64,000 bases of DNA, taken from assembly GCA_023416585.1 (NCBI GenBank), contig JAEZHM010000036.1:1-64000 (forward strand). Reading direction: 5' to 3'. This document shows, piece by piece, positions 16,676 to 25,864 of this stretch. Numbering within the stretch: position 1 is the stretch's first letter; each line of letters starts with the position of its first letter. The notes under the pieces were generated by a model, which was not told the DNA's origin, ran no database searches, and saw only the letters and a list, made by a program, of their open reading frames with translations. The position numbers and the translations under genes were made by a program. This stretch comes from Bacillota bacterium (GTDB lineage: Bacteria; Bacillota; Clostridia; Christensenellales; Aristaeellaceae).

Positions 16676-18847
16676 ATGCTTGCGCTTGAAAAACGGCGGG
16701 AAATGCATATGGAAATGACCCGGCTGATGCGCGAAAAAAAGCTGGCCGAAACGGAAAAGAAAATGGGGCGCTACGACATGGACGCCGATGACTACCATTT
16801 TCTTGTTCCGCCCGAGGGCTACAGCTTTACGCCTGTCGCTACCCATCCCAACGGCGATTTTTACGGCTATCTGGGCTGGGGCATCAACATAAAGCGCATG
16901 TACGAAACCATGCCGCCGGTGGTGCAGCCCTTTAACGCCATGGCCGGCAACATGTTCGGCTGGCTTCAATCCTTTAGGACCACCGACTGGCCTCCGGAAT
17001 TCTCCTATGCCCATTTGATGCCGCTGCAAAAAAAATATGATATCGATCATGGCATCGGCCAGGCGCACCATTTTGCCGGCGATGTGCGCATAGGCTTTAA
17101 GCTGGGGTTTGGCGGGCTGCTTAACAAGGTCCGGGAGTACGCCAAGCTTCATGTGAAGGATGAGGAGAGCCGGAATTTCTACGCCGCCCATGAGATGCTG
17201 CTGCTGGGCATACAAAGCTGGATACGCAACACCGTCGCCTGTATGGATGACTGCATCGCCCGGGAAGCGAATCCCTTTTATAGAGAAAACCTGCTGGGCA
17301 TGAAGCAGGCCAACGAGTGGCTTGTGGAAAATCCCCCCCGCACTTTGCGGGAGGCTTGCCAGTTCATGTGCTGGTACAACCTGGCCGGGCGGGCCTATAG
17401 CAGGGAAGGCGCGGGCGGGCAGTTGGACGACTGGCTTCGGCCCTATTTTGAAAGGGATCTTGCCTCCGGCCTGATCGACGAGGAGGAGGCCGTCTTCTAC
17501 CTGACAGGCCTGTTGATGTCGGATACAAAGTACTACCAGCTTGGCGGGCCGAACGCTAAGGGCAGGGATATGGTCTCCCCCATCTCCTGGCTTGTGCTGG
17601 AGGCGGCTGACCGCCTGAACGTGGCCTCCAACCTGACGGTGCGGGTCCATGACGGCCTCAATCAGGATTTTTTCAAGCGCTCGGTAGAACTATTATTCAA
17701 GCATAAAAACGCCTGGCCCCGCTTTTCCGGTGACGAATCCCTTGTCAGGGGATTCATGCGCAGCGGATACAGCGCGGAACTGGCGCGCCAGCGCATCGCG
17801 GTAGGCTGCCATTGGATGGCGCTGCCGGCCAGGGAATACTGCATGAACGATTCCATCAAGGTAAACCTTGCCCGGGTGTTTGAGATCGCCTATCAGGAAA
17901 TGGCGGAGCAGAAGGAAGCGCCCTCCGTCGCTTTGTTGTGGGACCTATTCCAAAAGCATCTCGCCGCGGCGGTGGAAGTGGTAAAGCAGGGCATCGACTG
18001 GCACTTACAGTATCAAAAGTTCAACAGCCCGGAGTTGTTTTTGAACCTGTTTTGCTCAGGGCCCATCGAAAAGGGCAGGGATGCCAGCGATAAAGGCCTG
18101 GAGTTTTACAACATCGGCGTAGACGCGGCCGGCAATGTGGTGGCGGCGGACTCTTTTGCCGCGCTGGAGCAGCGGGTGGAAAAGGAGCGCCGCTTCACCT
18201 GGGAAGCGGTCACCCATGCGTTGAAGAACGATTTTTCTGGGGATGAAGGGGAATACATCCGCCAGATGCTGCGCACGGCCAACAAGTTCGGCCAGTACGG
18301 CGCACCAGCCCTTGACTGGGCCAAGCGCATTACGGAAGCATTCACGGGCCTTTTAAGCGGGGTTACCCCCGGCGGGGCGCGCCTTATCCCAGGCCTGTTT
18401 TCCTGGTCGAAGACCATCCGCTTCGGAAAAGCCGTGGGGGCCACCCCGGATGGCCGCAAGGCCGGCCAGCCTATTAACCATGGCACCAATCCCATGCCCG
18501 GTTCCGTGCAAAACGGGGCCATGACCACCATGTCCGCGGCCATTGCCGCGGTGCAGCCCGAAAGGGGCAACACCGCCCCTTTCCAAATGGAGCTGGACCC
18601 CAACATAGACAAGGAGGAGGGCGGCGTGGAAAAGGTGATGGCGCTTTTAAAGACGCATCTGGACACGGGCGGAACGCTGATCAACGTGAATATCCTGGAT
18701 GCTAAAAAAATCCGGGCTGCCCACGCAAATCCAGCGCTGTACCCGGACCTTGTAGTGCGTGTCACCGGCTTCACGGCCTATTTTATGACATTGTCCCCCG
18801 CCTTCAGGCAATTGGTGGTGGACAGGATGATGGAGGCGCAGGGTTGA
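16676..18847 (+). CDS. Glycyl radical enzyme of unassigned reaction
   Basis: A 723-aa enzyme of the pyruvate formate-lyase/dehydratase superfamily. The radical site is RVTGFTAYF with Gly698. The thiyl Cys is Cys378 in VGCHWMALPAREYC. GATPDGRKAGQPINHG and GGTLINVNIL are other family blocks. In choline lyase, glycerol dehydratase and relatives the Cys is followed by Val-Glu (GCVE), where Glu is the acid/base; here it is His-Trp. The start at 16676 follows GGGGGAAG. The frame is open further upstream to 16469, but that part overlaps the activase and is not used. Its place after an importer and a lyase suggests chemistry on a sugar, a unique reaction that I cannot name. Confidence 0.85.
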   Translation: MLALEKRREMHMEMTRLMREKKLAETEKKMGRYDMDADDYHFLVPPEGYSFTPVATHPNGDFYGYLGWGINIKRMYETMPPVVQPFNAMAGNMFGWLQSFRTTDWPPEFSYAHLMPLQKKYDIDHGIGQAHHFAGDVRIGFKLGFGGLLNKVREYAKLHVKDEESRNFYAAHEMLLLGIQSWIRNTVACMDDCIAREANPFYRENLLGMKQANEWLVENPPRTLREACQFMCWYNLAGRAYSREGAGGQLDDWLRPYFERDLASGLIDEEEAVFYLTGLLMSDTKYYQLGGPNAKGRDMVSPISWLVLEAADRLNVASNLTVRVHDGLNQDFFKRSVELLFKHKNAWPRFSGDESLVRGFMRSGYSAELARQRIAVGCHWMALPAREYCMNDSIKVNLARVFEIAYQEMAEQKEAPSVALLWDLFQKHLAAAVEVVKQGIDWHLQYQKFNSPELFLNLFCSGPIEKGRDASDKGLEFYNIGVDAAGNVVAADSFAALEQRVEKERRFTWEAVTHALKNDFSGDEGEYIRQMLRTANKFGQYGAPALDWAKRITEAFTGLLSGVTPGGARLIPGLFSWSKTIRFGKAVGATPDGRKAGQPINHGTNPMPGSVQNGAMTTMSAAIAAVQPERGNTAPFQMELDPNIDKEEGGVEKVMALLKTHLDTGGTLINVNILDAKKIRAAHANPALYPDLVVRVTGFTAYFMTLSPAFRQLVVDRMMEAQG

Positions 18848-18864
18848 TCCTGCGCCTTCATTTT
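18835..18864 (+). terminator. Terminator at the end of the lyase/glycyl-radical cluster
   Basis: GGCGCAGG/CCTGCGCC stem with a 6-nt loop, overlapping the stop codon and followed by TTCATTTTT. Confidence 0.8.
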
Positions 18865-18917
18865 TAGGTACCTCCCCCCGTTTTAGTGGCCATGAGGCAT
18901 GCGTTCACTGTTTTGCT

Positions 18918-20432
18918 TTACATCGGCAGCGTTTTTACGTGGCTTTTGCGCAGCTTGTGTGCCTTGGGCGTCGTGCCGGTCACACTTTTGAACGCGCGAA
19001 AAAAATGTGCTGTGTCGCTGTAGCCCACCTTGACAGAAATCTCATCCAGCGGATGCTTTGCCTCCTGTATCAGCCTTATGGCAGCCTCGATGCGTACGCT
19101 GCGCAAGTAATCCCGGTACGTCAGTCCCAGCTTTTGGCGAAACAGCGAGCTGAAATAATTTGGGTGAAGATGCACGATGGCAGCCACGTCGGTAAGCTTC
19201 AGGTCCTGCGCATAATGGGCGTGTATGTAGGCTTTCGCTTGTGCGAACATGGAGTCGGCATTGGTTTGTAAGCGGCCGCGAAACTGCTCCAGCAGGTGCG
19301 CAAGCGCTTCCAGCACATCCTTTTTCAATTGCGACAGGCAGGATGCGTCCTCAAAGCATTCCATCGGATCATAGCGTGTAAAGCGCACTTTGCTAATGAA
19401 CTCAATGTAATCAACGCTTTTTGACATCAGCTGATATATGAGTCCCGATATATCCTTTTTGATCAAATGCAGCGGCGTCTTGGACGCCTGATACATGGAA
19501 AACAAACAGCCAATGGCCTCCTGCAAACCGGGGGCCATTTCGGTGCTTGCCATGATCCCGGTGATCTGGTCAAGCACGGCCTGTGTACATAAACTCTCCG
19601 GCACCTTCCCCGGCAGGTCATAAAATGCCAGCCTGTACTGCGCATTCAGGGCGCGTACTTCGCACAGCGGTACAGGCCCCAGCCGCCCCGTTATGGTATG
19701 CCCGGCGTATTCAATCTTAAGTACAAGCGCATTCACATATTCTTCAAGCGGCTTGTGCCCCAAGACAATTACCGCCCATTGGCCATCCAGGCTGCCCTGC
19801 ACCAAGTGAAACTCCGTCTCTTTTCCAAACTGCTCGCGAAGCATATGGTACAGCCCAAAGGGCTGGTCCTCTTCCGCCGGCTTTTCGCTGATAAGCAGCA
19901 ATTGGCAGGGCGTGCCGCGGCTGAGGCCCCACTGCGCAAGAAACTGGTCCAATTCGCCCCTTACGTCGCTGGCGCCCAGCAGCATTCGCTCCAGCAGCCT
20001 CTGTTCATGAAGCAGCGTGCCGTTCCCCTGGCTCCGGGCCGTGTGCAGATGCGTAACAAAGTACTCCATCGCTTCATATAGCTGCCGCCTGTCAATAGGC
20101 TTTAACAGGTAGTCGTGCACGCCCAGCTTCATCATTTCGCGAACGTATTCATAATCCTGATAGCCGCTGATGGCCAGCATATGCATGGGCAATTGCTCAT
20201 TTACCAGCTTTTTTGCCAGCGATATGCCGGACATCGCCGGCATTTTAATGTCGGTGATCAGTATGTCCACAGCGCCGGACGTGCACTTCCGGTAGGCATC
20301 CCGGCCGCCGGATGACTCCATGATCTCATAGGCAAGGTGCGGGTTTTTCTCAAAGAATTCTTCCAGCATGCGCCGTATCCCGGCACGGATGGGCTTTTCA
20401 TCCTCTACGATCATCACATATATCACTCTCAT
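18918..20432 (-). CDS. YesN-type response regulator with AraC DNA-binding domain
   Basis: A 504-aa protein. The receiver domain is at 1-125 with phospho-acceptor Asp61 (ILITDIKMP) and Lys111. A middle region of about 260 aa is unassigned. Two AraC HTH units close the protein (about 400-500: VHLHPNYFSSLFRQKLGLTYRDY and VGYSDTAHFFRAFKSVTGTTP). The ATG at 20432 has AAGGAG nine bases upstream and overlaps the kinase gene by 35 bp. It most likely controls the sugar importer divergent from the kinase gene, and perhaps the lyase cluster that converges on it. Confidence 0.92.
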   Translation of the reverse strand: MRVIYVMIVEDEKPIRAGIRRMLEEFFEKNPHLAYEIMESSGGRDAYRKCTSGAVDILITDIKMPAMSGISLAKKLVNEQLPMHMLAISGYQDYEYVREMMKLGVHDYLLKPIDRRQLYEAMEYFVTHLHTARSQGNGTLLHEQRLLERMLLGASDVRGELDQFLAQWGLSRGTPCQLLLISEKPAEEDQPFGLYHMLREQFGKETEFHLVQGSLDGQWAVIVLGHKPLEEYVNALVLKIEYAGHTITGRLGPVPLCEVRALNAQYRLAFYDLPGKVPESLCTQAVLDQITGIMASTEMAPGLQEAIGCLFSMYQASKTPLHLIKKDISGLIYQLMSKSVDYIEFISKVRFTRYDPMECFEDASCLSQLKKDVLEALAHLLEQFRGRLQTNADSMFAQAKAYIHAHYAQDLKLTDVAAIVHLHPNYFSSLFRQKLGLTYRDYLRSVRIEAAIRLIQEAKHPLDEISVKVGYSDTAHFFRAFKSVTGTTPKAHKLRKSHVKTLPM

Positions 20433-22176
20433 GTACGCCGACTCCTTTATATGGTATTCTGACGATGACCTCCGTGCCGCGCCCCGGCCGTGACCTGAGC
20501 GTCAGGCCGTAGCCTTCTCCGTAGTACAGCTGAATCCTGCGGTGCACGTTTTTGAGCCCAATGCCGATCTTAGCGCCGGATTCCCCGCCGTTTAAGCACC
20601 GGTTGATGGCGTCGGACTGCTCACAGCTCAAGCCTGTGCCGTCGTCACTTACGGCGAATACGGCGTCTGTTCCTTCCCGATAACCCGTGACGCACACGGT
20701 CAACACCTGCCCGCCTGGCAGCGAACCGTGCTGGATGGCGTTTTCCACCAGGGGCTGGAAAAGAAGCCGGATCGTTTCCTGATCGGCAAGCTCCGGCGGC
20801 ATGAATATGCGCAGGTCCACTTTTGCGTCGCTGCGCAGGTTGTGAAGCATCGCGTAGGTGGTAAGCTGCTTCATTTCATCGCTCATTTTGACAGGTTCCG
20901 ATCCCGATGACACACCGTAGCGCAATATGGCGCTCAGGTGCTCAATCATTTGCATATTCTGCTGCTCCCGGCCAAGCATGCAGTTCATGCGCACCGCTTC
21001 CAGCGTGTTGTAGAAAAAATGCGGATTGATCTGGCTTCTTAGCATCTGTAATTCCAATTGGTGCTGCACAAGATTCTTTTCGTACACCTCATCGATCAAT
21101 CGCTTGAGCCGCAGGGACATATGGTTATACGCATGCAAAAAGCCGGTCAGCTCCCCCGCTATGGGCGTATCGACCGTCTGGCCAAACTGCCCCTGCTCGA
21201 TTTGGCGGAAAGCGCGCTCAAATACGCGCAGCGACTGCAAAATGTCCTTGACGATCATTGCGGCTACACCGAAGGAGAGTGTTACATACAACGCAATGGT
21301 GAGGATGACGCCGCGGTTTTGCGTGTATGCCTGTCCGTAGATGGCGTCGTAGGGGATTTCTGTAAAGCTGATGATTTCCTCGGGGCCGCCTAACCTGTAA
21401 TACAGGTAGATCATGCCGCCGGGCTTATCGATCAGGATGGATTCATACGTTGTATTGGCGGTGGTGATATCTTGCACCTGCTCATAGGTGAGCTTCGAGT
21501 TTCCGGCTGCCAGCGCGCCGTCGATATAAACGCCGTACCGCTGGTTCGCAAATTGCTTCTTGCGCTCAAACCGCTCCATCAGGAACTTTAGGTCGGCGCT
21601 TATTTTGATCGCGCCCAGCTTTTCATATTTGAAGGGTACGATAACCGCCCTGCTTAAGGTAAAATTCCCGTCCTCCAAGGCGATATAGTAACCGCCCCGG
21701 CGCTTCATGGTCTCCTGAAGCCATTGCGTATCCTTATCTACCGTGCTATAAAAGAACGTATCGCTTCCGGGCTCCACATATACCGCCGGGCCGTTCTGGG
21801 AGCATAAGGATATGCGCTGCACATAGGAAAGGCTGCGCATGTATCCCATCCACAGCTCGCGTGTATCCCGAAAGCTTAAGTTGATGTCCTGATACTGCTC
21901 CAGCTGCCTTACGATCTGCTCCAGCTTGCGGCTGGCCGGCGGGCTTTCCAAATTCAGCGTTGCGGAGCAAATGTTCTTCATTTCCGATATCGCGTTGCGC
22001 GCGTCGGTTACGTTTTCAAAATTCAGTTTGCTGTTCAGCTCAGTCAGCCGCTGCAAAAGCTCTTTTTCCACCACCGTGCGCGTATATCCAAAGACCACCG
22101 CCAATACCACCAGCTGCAAAAGAATCATAAAATACAGCTTGTGTTTAAGCTTGACCGACCTAAGCCTTGCGAACAA
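20398..22176 (-). CDS. YesM-type sensor histidine kinase
   Basis: A 592-aa membrane kinase: TM1 at about 14-32, an extracytoplasmic sensor of about 250 aa, TM2 at about 289-309, HAMP at 310-362, a His_kinase block with His386 (SQINPHFFYN), the N-box LFQPLVENAIQHG and a GTGLS box. The start codon is TTG at 22176, supported by GGAGG nine bases upstream and the lack of any better start. Extracellular sugar is the usual signal for this class. It is divergent from the importer operon starting at 22313. Confidence 0.92.
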   Translation of the reverse strand: MFARLRSVKLKHKLYFMILLQLVVLAVVFGYTRTVVEKELLQRLTELNSKLNFENVTDARNAISEMKNICSATLNLESPPASRKLEQIVRQLEQYQDINLSFRDTRELWMGYMRSLSYVQRISLCSQNGPAVYVEPGSDTFFYSTVDKDTQWLQETMKRRGGYYIALEDGNFTLSRAVIVPFKYEKLGAIKISADLKFLMERFERKKQFANQRYGVYIDGALAAGNSKLTYEQVQDITTANTTYESILIDKPGGMIYLYYRLGGPEEIISFTEIPYDAIYGQAYTQNRGVILTIALYVTLSFGVAAMIVKDILQSLRVFERAFRQIEQGQFGQTVDTPIAGELTGFLHAYNHMSLRLKRLIDEVYEKNLVQHQLELQMLRSQINPHFFYNTLEAVRMNCMLGREQQNMQMIEHLSAILRYGVSSGSEPVKMSDEMKQLTTYAMLHNLRSDAKVDLRIFMPPELADQETIRLLFQPLVENAIQHGSLPGGQVLTVCVTGYREGTDAVFAVSDDGTGLSCEQSDAINRCLNGGESGAKIGIGLKNVHRRIQLYYGEGYGLTLRSRPGRGTEVIVRIPYKGVGVHESDICDDRRG

Positions 22177-22312
22177 CTTTCGTGGCCTCCAATAATCTTA
22201 AAATATGGCACGAAATATTACATAATGATATTATATAAAATGTGTGTACAATGCTAGAATAATAGCAGGTTTGAAGCGCGAAATCAATAAAAAACGAAGT
22301 GGAGGACATCAA

Positions 22313-23545
22313 ATGAAGGGTAAGTATCTGGTCCTGTTGCTGGTGCTCACAATGCTGGTAAACCTTTGCGGCCTGTCGTTTGCGATGGCGGAAGCTGCGC
22401 CGGTGGAGCTGGAGTGCTTCCTGATCAAGGTTCAGGCACTGGAAGTGGAAGAGCAGATCGCCGCCAAGTTCAAGGAGGAGTACCCGAACGTAACCATACG
22501 CTTTGTCGCCACCCCTGACGCCGAGACAGCGCTGTTTGCGCGCATTGCCGCCAACGATGTTCCGGATATCATGAACACCTATCCGGCGGAGGTAGTCTAC
22601 CGCAAGATGATGGATGACGGATTGTTTGTAGACTTGACCGGCAACGACATGCTCAAGAATGTGTCGGAGTCCACGCTGAAATTGAGCGAGTACAATGGCA
22701 AGCAGTATGCGCTGCCCATGGCCATGAGCTCCTATGGCGTGTTCTACAACAAGGACATATTCGCAAAGCACAACCTGACCCCGTCTACCGATTACCAGGG
22801 CTTCTTGGATCTGTGCCAGAAGCTGAAGGATGCGGGCGAGCAACCCATCGTGTTCTATGATAAGAGCGCCGGCGGCGTAGGCCAGATGGCGGAACGCTTT
22901 ACAGGCATTTTGAACAATGACAGCAACACTCTGTTCCAACGCGTTGCCAAAGGCGAAACCGACCTTACCAAAGAGCCTGAAGTGCGCGCGCTGGGCGAAG
23001 CGATGCTGAAGATCCGTGAATTTGGCCAGAAGGATCAATTGGGCACCGATCAGGACCAGGCGATCGCGGAATTCATTTCCGGGCGTGCCGCGATGCTCAT
23101 CGGCGGTACCTGGAATGTGGCTACTATCTTGAAAACCAACCGTGATCTGAACTTTGCCATGTTCCAGTTCCCCAACCCCCTTGGCAAAGGTGAAAGCCTG
23201 CCGGTGAATATCGACACCTCTTACAGCGTCTATACCGGGTCCAAGAATGTGGAAGCGGCGTTGGCATTCGTGGCCTTCCATTCCCGTCCCGAGATTGCGC
23301 AAATGTATGCCGATGTTGAGGGTTCCCCCAACGTGATCAAGGGTGTTCAGTATAATATCGAGCAGCTCAAGCCCATTAATGATGTGATCATGAAGGGCGA
23401 AATGTTCCTGACGCCCATCAACTTCTGGCCGTCGGGCATGCGGTCCAACTGGGAGCAATACCTGCAGCAGCTGTTCATCGATAAGGATGTGGATGCCTTC
23501 GTGAAATCCACCCAGGATATGATCATGGAGTTCTACAATCAGTAA
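22313..23545 (+). CDS. Second sugar ABC importer, extracellular binding protein
   Basis: A 410-aa family-1 solute-binding protein. The signal peptide ends near AMAEA; the only Cys (NLCG) does not fit a lipobox. Landmarks are FVATPDAETALFARIAAND, MSSYGVFYNKDIF and FISGRAAMLIGGTWN, typical of oligosaccharide binders. GGAGG lies 9 nt before the ATG at 22313. It is divergent from the YesM/YesN pair, its probable regulators. Confidence 0.9.
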   Translation: MKGKYLVLLLVLTMLVNLCGLSFAMAEAAPVELECFLIKVQALEVEEQIAAKFKEEYPNVTIRFVATPDAETALFARIAANDVPDIMNTYPAEVVYRKMMDDGLFVDLTGNDMLKNVSESTLKLSEYNGKQYALPMAMSSYGVFYNKDIFAKHNLTPSTDYQGFLDLCQKLKDAGEQPIVFYDKSAGGVGQMAERFTGILNNDSNTLFQRVAKGETDLTKEPEVRALGEAMLKIREFGQKDQLGTDQDQAIAEFISGRAAMLIGGTWNVATILKTNRDLNFAMFQFPNPLGKGESLPVNIDTSYSVYTGSKNVEAALAFVAFHSRPEIAQMYADVEGSPNVIKGVQYNIEQLKPINDVIMKGEMFLTPINFWPSGMRSNWEQYLQQLFIDKDVDAFVKSTQDMIMEFYNQ

Positions 23546-23577
23546 TTGTTGCGTGAAATGCCATATCTTATGTGACA

Positions 23578-23600
23578 GACGGCGGCTTAAAGCCGCCGTC
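23578..23600 (+). terminator. Perfect GC-rich hairpin after the second binding-protein gene
   Basis: GACGGCGGCT/AGCCGCCGTC 10-bp perfect stem with a 3-nt loop, 32 bp past the stop. No T tract follows, so it may stabilise the mRNA end rather than terminate. Confidence 0.55.
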
Positions 23601-23650
23601 TCAGGTTGCTCTTAAAAAAGCGCTTTACTACTGTTGTTGTAAACCTCCCC

Positions 23651-23771
23651 CAGCCTCCTTCGTCGGCAGCACCCTGACCCTCCAAGAGGGAGCCTCTTAG
23701 AAAGCCTCCCTCTTGGAGGCTCCGTAGCCGAAGCGCCGCCTGTGGCGGATACAGCGAGGCGAAGGAGGCTG
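23651..23771. repeat. Nested inverted-repeat (MITE-like) element
   Basis: CAGCCTCCTTCG (23651-23662) and its exact complement (23760-23771) enclose a second inverted pair, CCAAGAGGGAG (23682-23692) and CTCCCTCTTGG (23706-23716). GC-rich sequence continues to about 23860. It has no gene and shares the GAAGGAGGC motif with the element at 36331-36468. Confidence 0.55.
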
Positions 23772-24026
23772 GCGAAACGAGCGGAGCAAGCGGAGCGCAG
23801 CACCGCGACGATTGAGCCAGCTGGGATGGTGCCGCCCGCAGGCGGCGGAAGGAGGTAAAGATGCTGGCATTTTATCCCTTGGGGTGTTGCTTGCATCGTG
23901 GGCATCTGTAAACATAAAGAGTACAAATTTTTAGGGATGCATTGAAGGGGTTATCCACTTCAATTGTAATCGTGTTGCCAGGCACAGCCTACGCACGCGG
24001 GTCGCTTGCGCAGCAAGCATACCTTA

Positions 24027-24127
24027 CACTTTTTGCCCACCGAGACAGGCAAAAAGTGCAGGCTCGAGAAAATGACTCGTCATTTTTTCGAAGCTTATCG
24101 GCAAAGTGGCTCTGCCGCTTTGTCGAT
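24027..24127 (+). other. Three tandem RNA hairpins upstream of the second importer's permease
   Basis: Hairpin 1 is a perfect 11-bp stem (24027-24037/24048-24058). Hairpin 2 has 13 pairs with one G-T (24064-24076/24079-24091). Hairpin 3 has 14 pairs with two G-T (24097-24110/24114-24127). The third ends 8 bp before the permease ribosome-binding site. The compensated G-T pairs suggest the structures are kept at RNA level. Confidence 0.65.
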
Positions 24128-24150
24128 ATATTCCGGGAGGGGGAAAAAGC

Positions 24151-25029
24151 ATGTCCCGAAAGATGGACAGGGAACGGGAAATCACTTATCTCTGCTTTAT
24201 TCTGCCGGCACTGGCGCTGTATGTGCTGTTTTTCATTGGACCGGTGCTGATGGGCTGCTATTACAGCCTGACCAACTGGTCGGGCATATCTTCCAACGTA
24301 AAGTTTGTGGGTTTTCAGAATTATGTAAAGCTTGCCGGTGACAAGGTGTTTCTCGCCGCGCTCAAATTCAACGGCGTGTACAGCTTGCTGCTGGTTTTAA
24401 TCATTGTAGTGCTGAGCATGCTCCTGGCGCTGTGCCTGAATGCCAATTTAAAGGGCCGTTCCTTCTTCCGCGGCGCGCTATTCTTCCCGGCGGTGCTGAG
24501 CATGCTGACCATGGGCATGGTATTCAATGAGATTTATACCCGCGCCCTTCCCAACCTGGGCGCCGCACTTGGTATCACGTTTCTGGAAACCAATGTTTTA
24601 TCCGGCGTGAATACGGCAATGTACGGCATACTGTTCGTCAACATCTGGCAGGGGCTGGCCATACCGACCATCCTGCTTTTGGCCGGGCTGCAGACGGTTC
24701 CGCTGGAGATGTATGAGGCCGCGGAATTGGACGGAGCAGGAAAGATGAAACAGTTTTTTGCCATCACGCTTCCCTTCCTGCTGCCTGTGCTCAGCGTTGT
24801 GCTGATCCTCACCTTAAAAGACGGGCTTACGATCTTTGACTACATCAAGGCGCTTACAGAAGGCGGCCCGGCAGGGCGCACCAAAAGTTTGACATACAAT
24901 ATTTACAACCTGGGCTTCAAAGAGCTCAAGTTCAGCTATGCCATTGCCCAGGCGATGGTCGTTACGGCGATCGTGGTAGTGATATCCTACGTGCAGATCC
25001 GCATGGTCAACAGGAAGAAGGTGTATTGA
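24151..25029 (+). CDS. Second sugar ABC importer, permease 1
   Basis: A 292-aa protein with six transmembrane segments and the EAA loop EAAELDGAGKMKQFFAITLPFL. The start at 24151 follows GGGAGGGGG. It is separated from the binding-protein gene by about 600 bp of structured, repeat-containing DNA, which is unusual for this operon type; whether both share a transcript is uncertain. Confidence 0.88.
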   Translation: MSRKMDREREITYLCFILPALALYVLFFIGPVLMGCYYSLTNWSGISSNVKFVGFQNYVKLAGDKVFLAALKFNGVYSLLLVLIIVVLSMLLALCLNANLKGRSFFRGALFFPAVLSMLTMGMVFNEIYTRALPNLGAALGITFLETNVLSGVNTAMYGILFVNIWQGLAIPTILLLAGLQTVPLEMYEAAELDGAGKMKQFFAITLPFLLPVLSVVLILTLKDGLTIFDYIKALTEGGPAGRTKSLTYNIYNLGFKELKFSYAIAQAMVVTAIVVVISYVQIRMVNRKKVY

Positions 25030-25030
25030 T

Positions 25031-25864
25031 ATGGTACAGAAAAAGTCTGTCAACACGCTGATGTATCTTGCTTTGGCCGTGGCATGCCTGCTGATCGCGC
25101 TGCCGTTTTATATGGCAATCATCGCGGCGTTCAAAACGCCGCTTGAAAACATGGAAAGCTATTTTGCGTTCCCCAAATCGCTGTACCTGGGCAACTTCAT
25201 TGAAGTTTTAACAAAGCCGGGCTACTTTCGGGCGGTATTCAACACGTTTTACATCACGGTACTCGGGATATTGGGCATGATCGTCATCCTGCCCATGGCA
25301 TCCTACCCCATCGCCAGAAAGATGGGCGCGAACCGGGGCTACCGCATTCTGTACTTTTTTATGCTGATTGGTATCTTTGTGCCGTTTCAAGTGAAGATGA
25401 TGCCCCTTGTCAAGCTGGCCGGGTCCATGAACCTGATGAACGTAAACGGCATTGTTCTTTTATACCTGGCCGGGTCGGTATGCGAAGGCATCTTCCTGTA
25501 TGTAGGCTACATACAGGCCATTCCTGCGGATATGGAAGAGGCGGCGTACATTGACGGCGCCAGCACTTTGCGCACCTATTTAAGCGTGGTGCTGCCCCTG
25601 ATCAAGCCCATGATTGCCACCGTAGCGATCAAAGACGCGCTGTGGCTATGGAATGACTTCATGCTGCCCCTTCTGATCCTGAATAAATCCACCGAAGCCT
25701 GGACGCTTACGCTGTTCCAATATAATTTCAAAACGACGTTTTCCTCCGATCCCACGCTGATTATGACATCGTTTCTGCTGAGCATGCTGCCTGTTTTTAT
25801 TGCCTATATATTTGCCCAACGCCATATTATCGGCGGGCTGATGACGGGAGGCGTGAAAGCGTAA
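25031..25864 (+). CDS. Second sugar ABC importer, permease 2
   Basis: A 277-aa six-span permease with the EAA loop EAAYIDGASTLRTYLSVVLPLI. It starts one base after the stop of permease 1 and its TAA overlaps the next ATG (TAATG). No ATPase is encoded here. Confidence 0.9.
   Translation: MVQKKSVNTLMYLALAVACLLIALPFYMAIIAAFKTPLENMESYFAFPKSLYLGNFIEVLTKPGYFRAVFNTFYITVLGILGMIVILPMASYPIARKMGANRGYRILYFFMLIGIFVPFQVKMMPLVKLAGSMNLMNVNGIVLLYLAGSVCEGIFLYVGYIQAIPADMEEAAYIDGASTLRTYLSVVLPLIKPMIATVAIKDALWLWNDFMLPLLILNKSTEAWTLTLFQYNFKTTFSSDPTLIMTSFLLSMLPVFIAYIFAQRHIIGGLMTGGVKA

Noticed and set aside
22160..23458. Minus-strand frame over the second binding-protein gene
   Set aside because: Shadow frame of a well-supported plus-strand gene.
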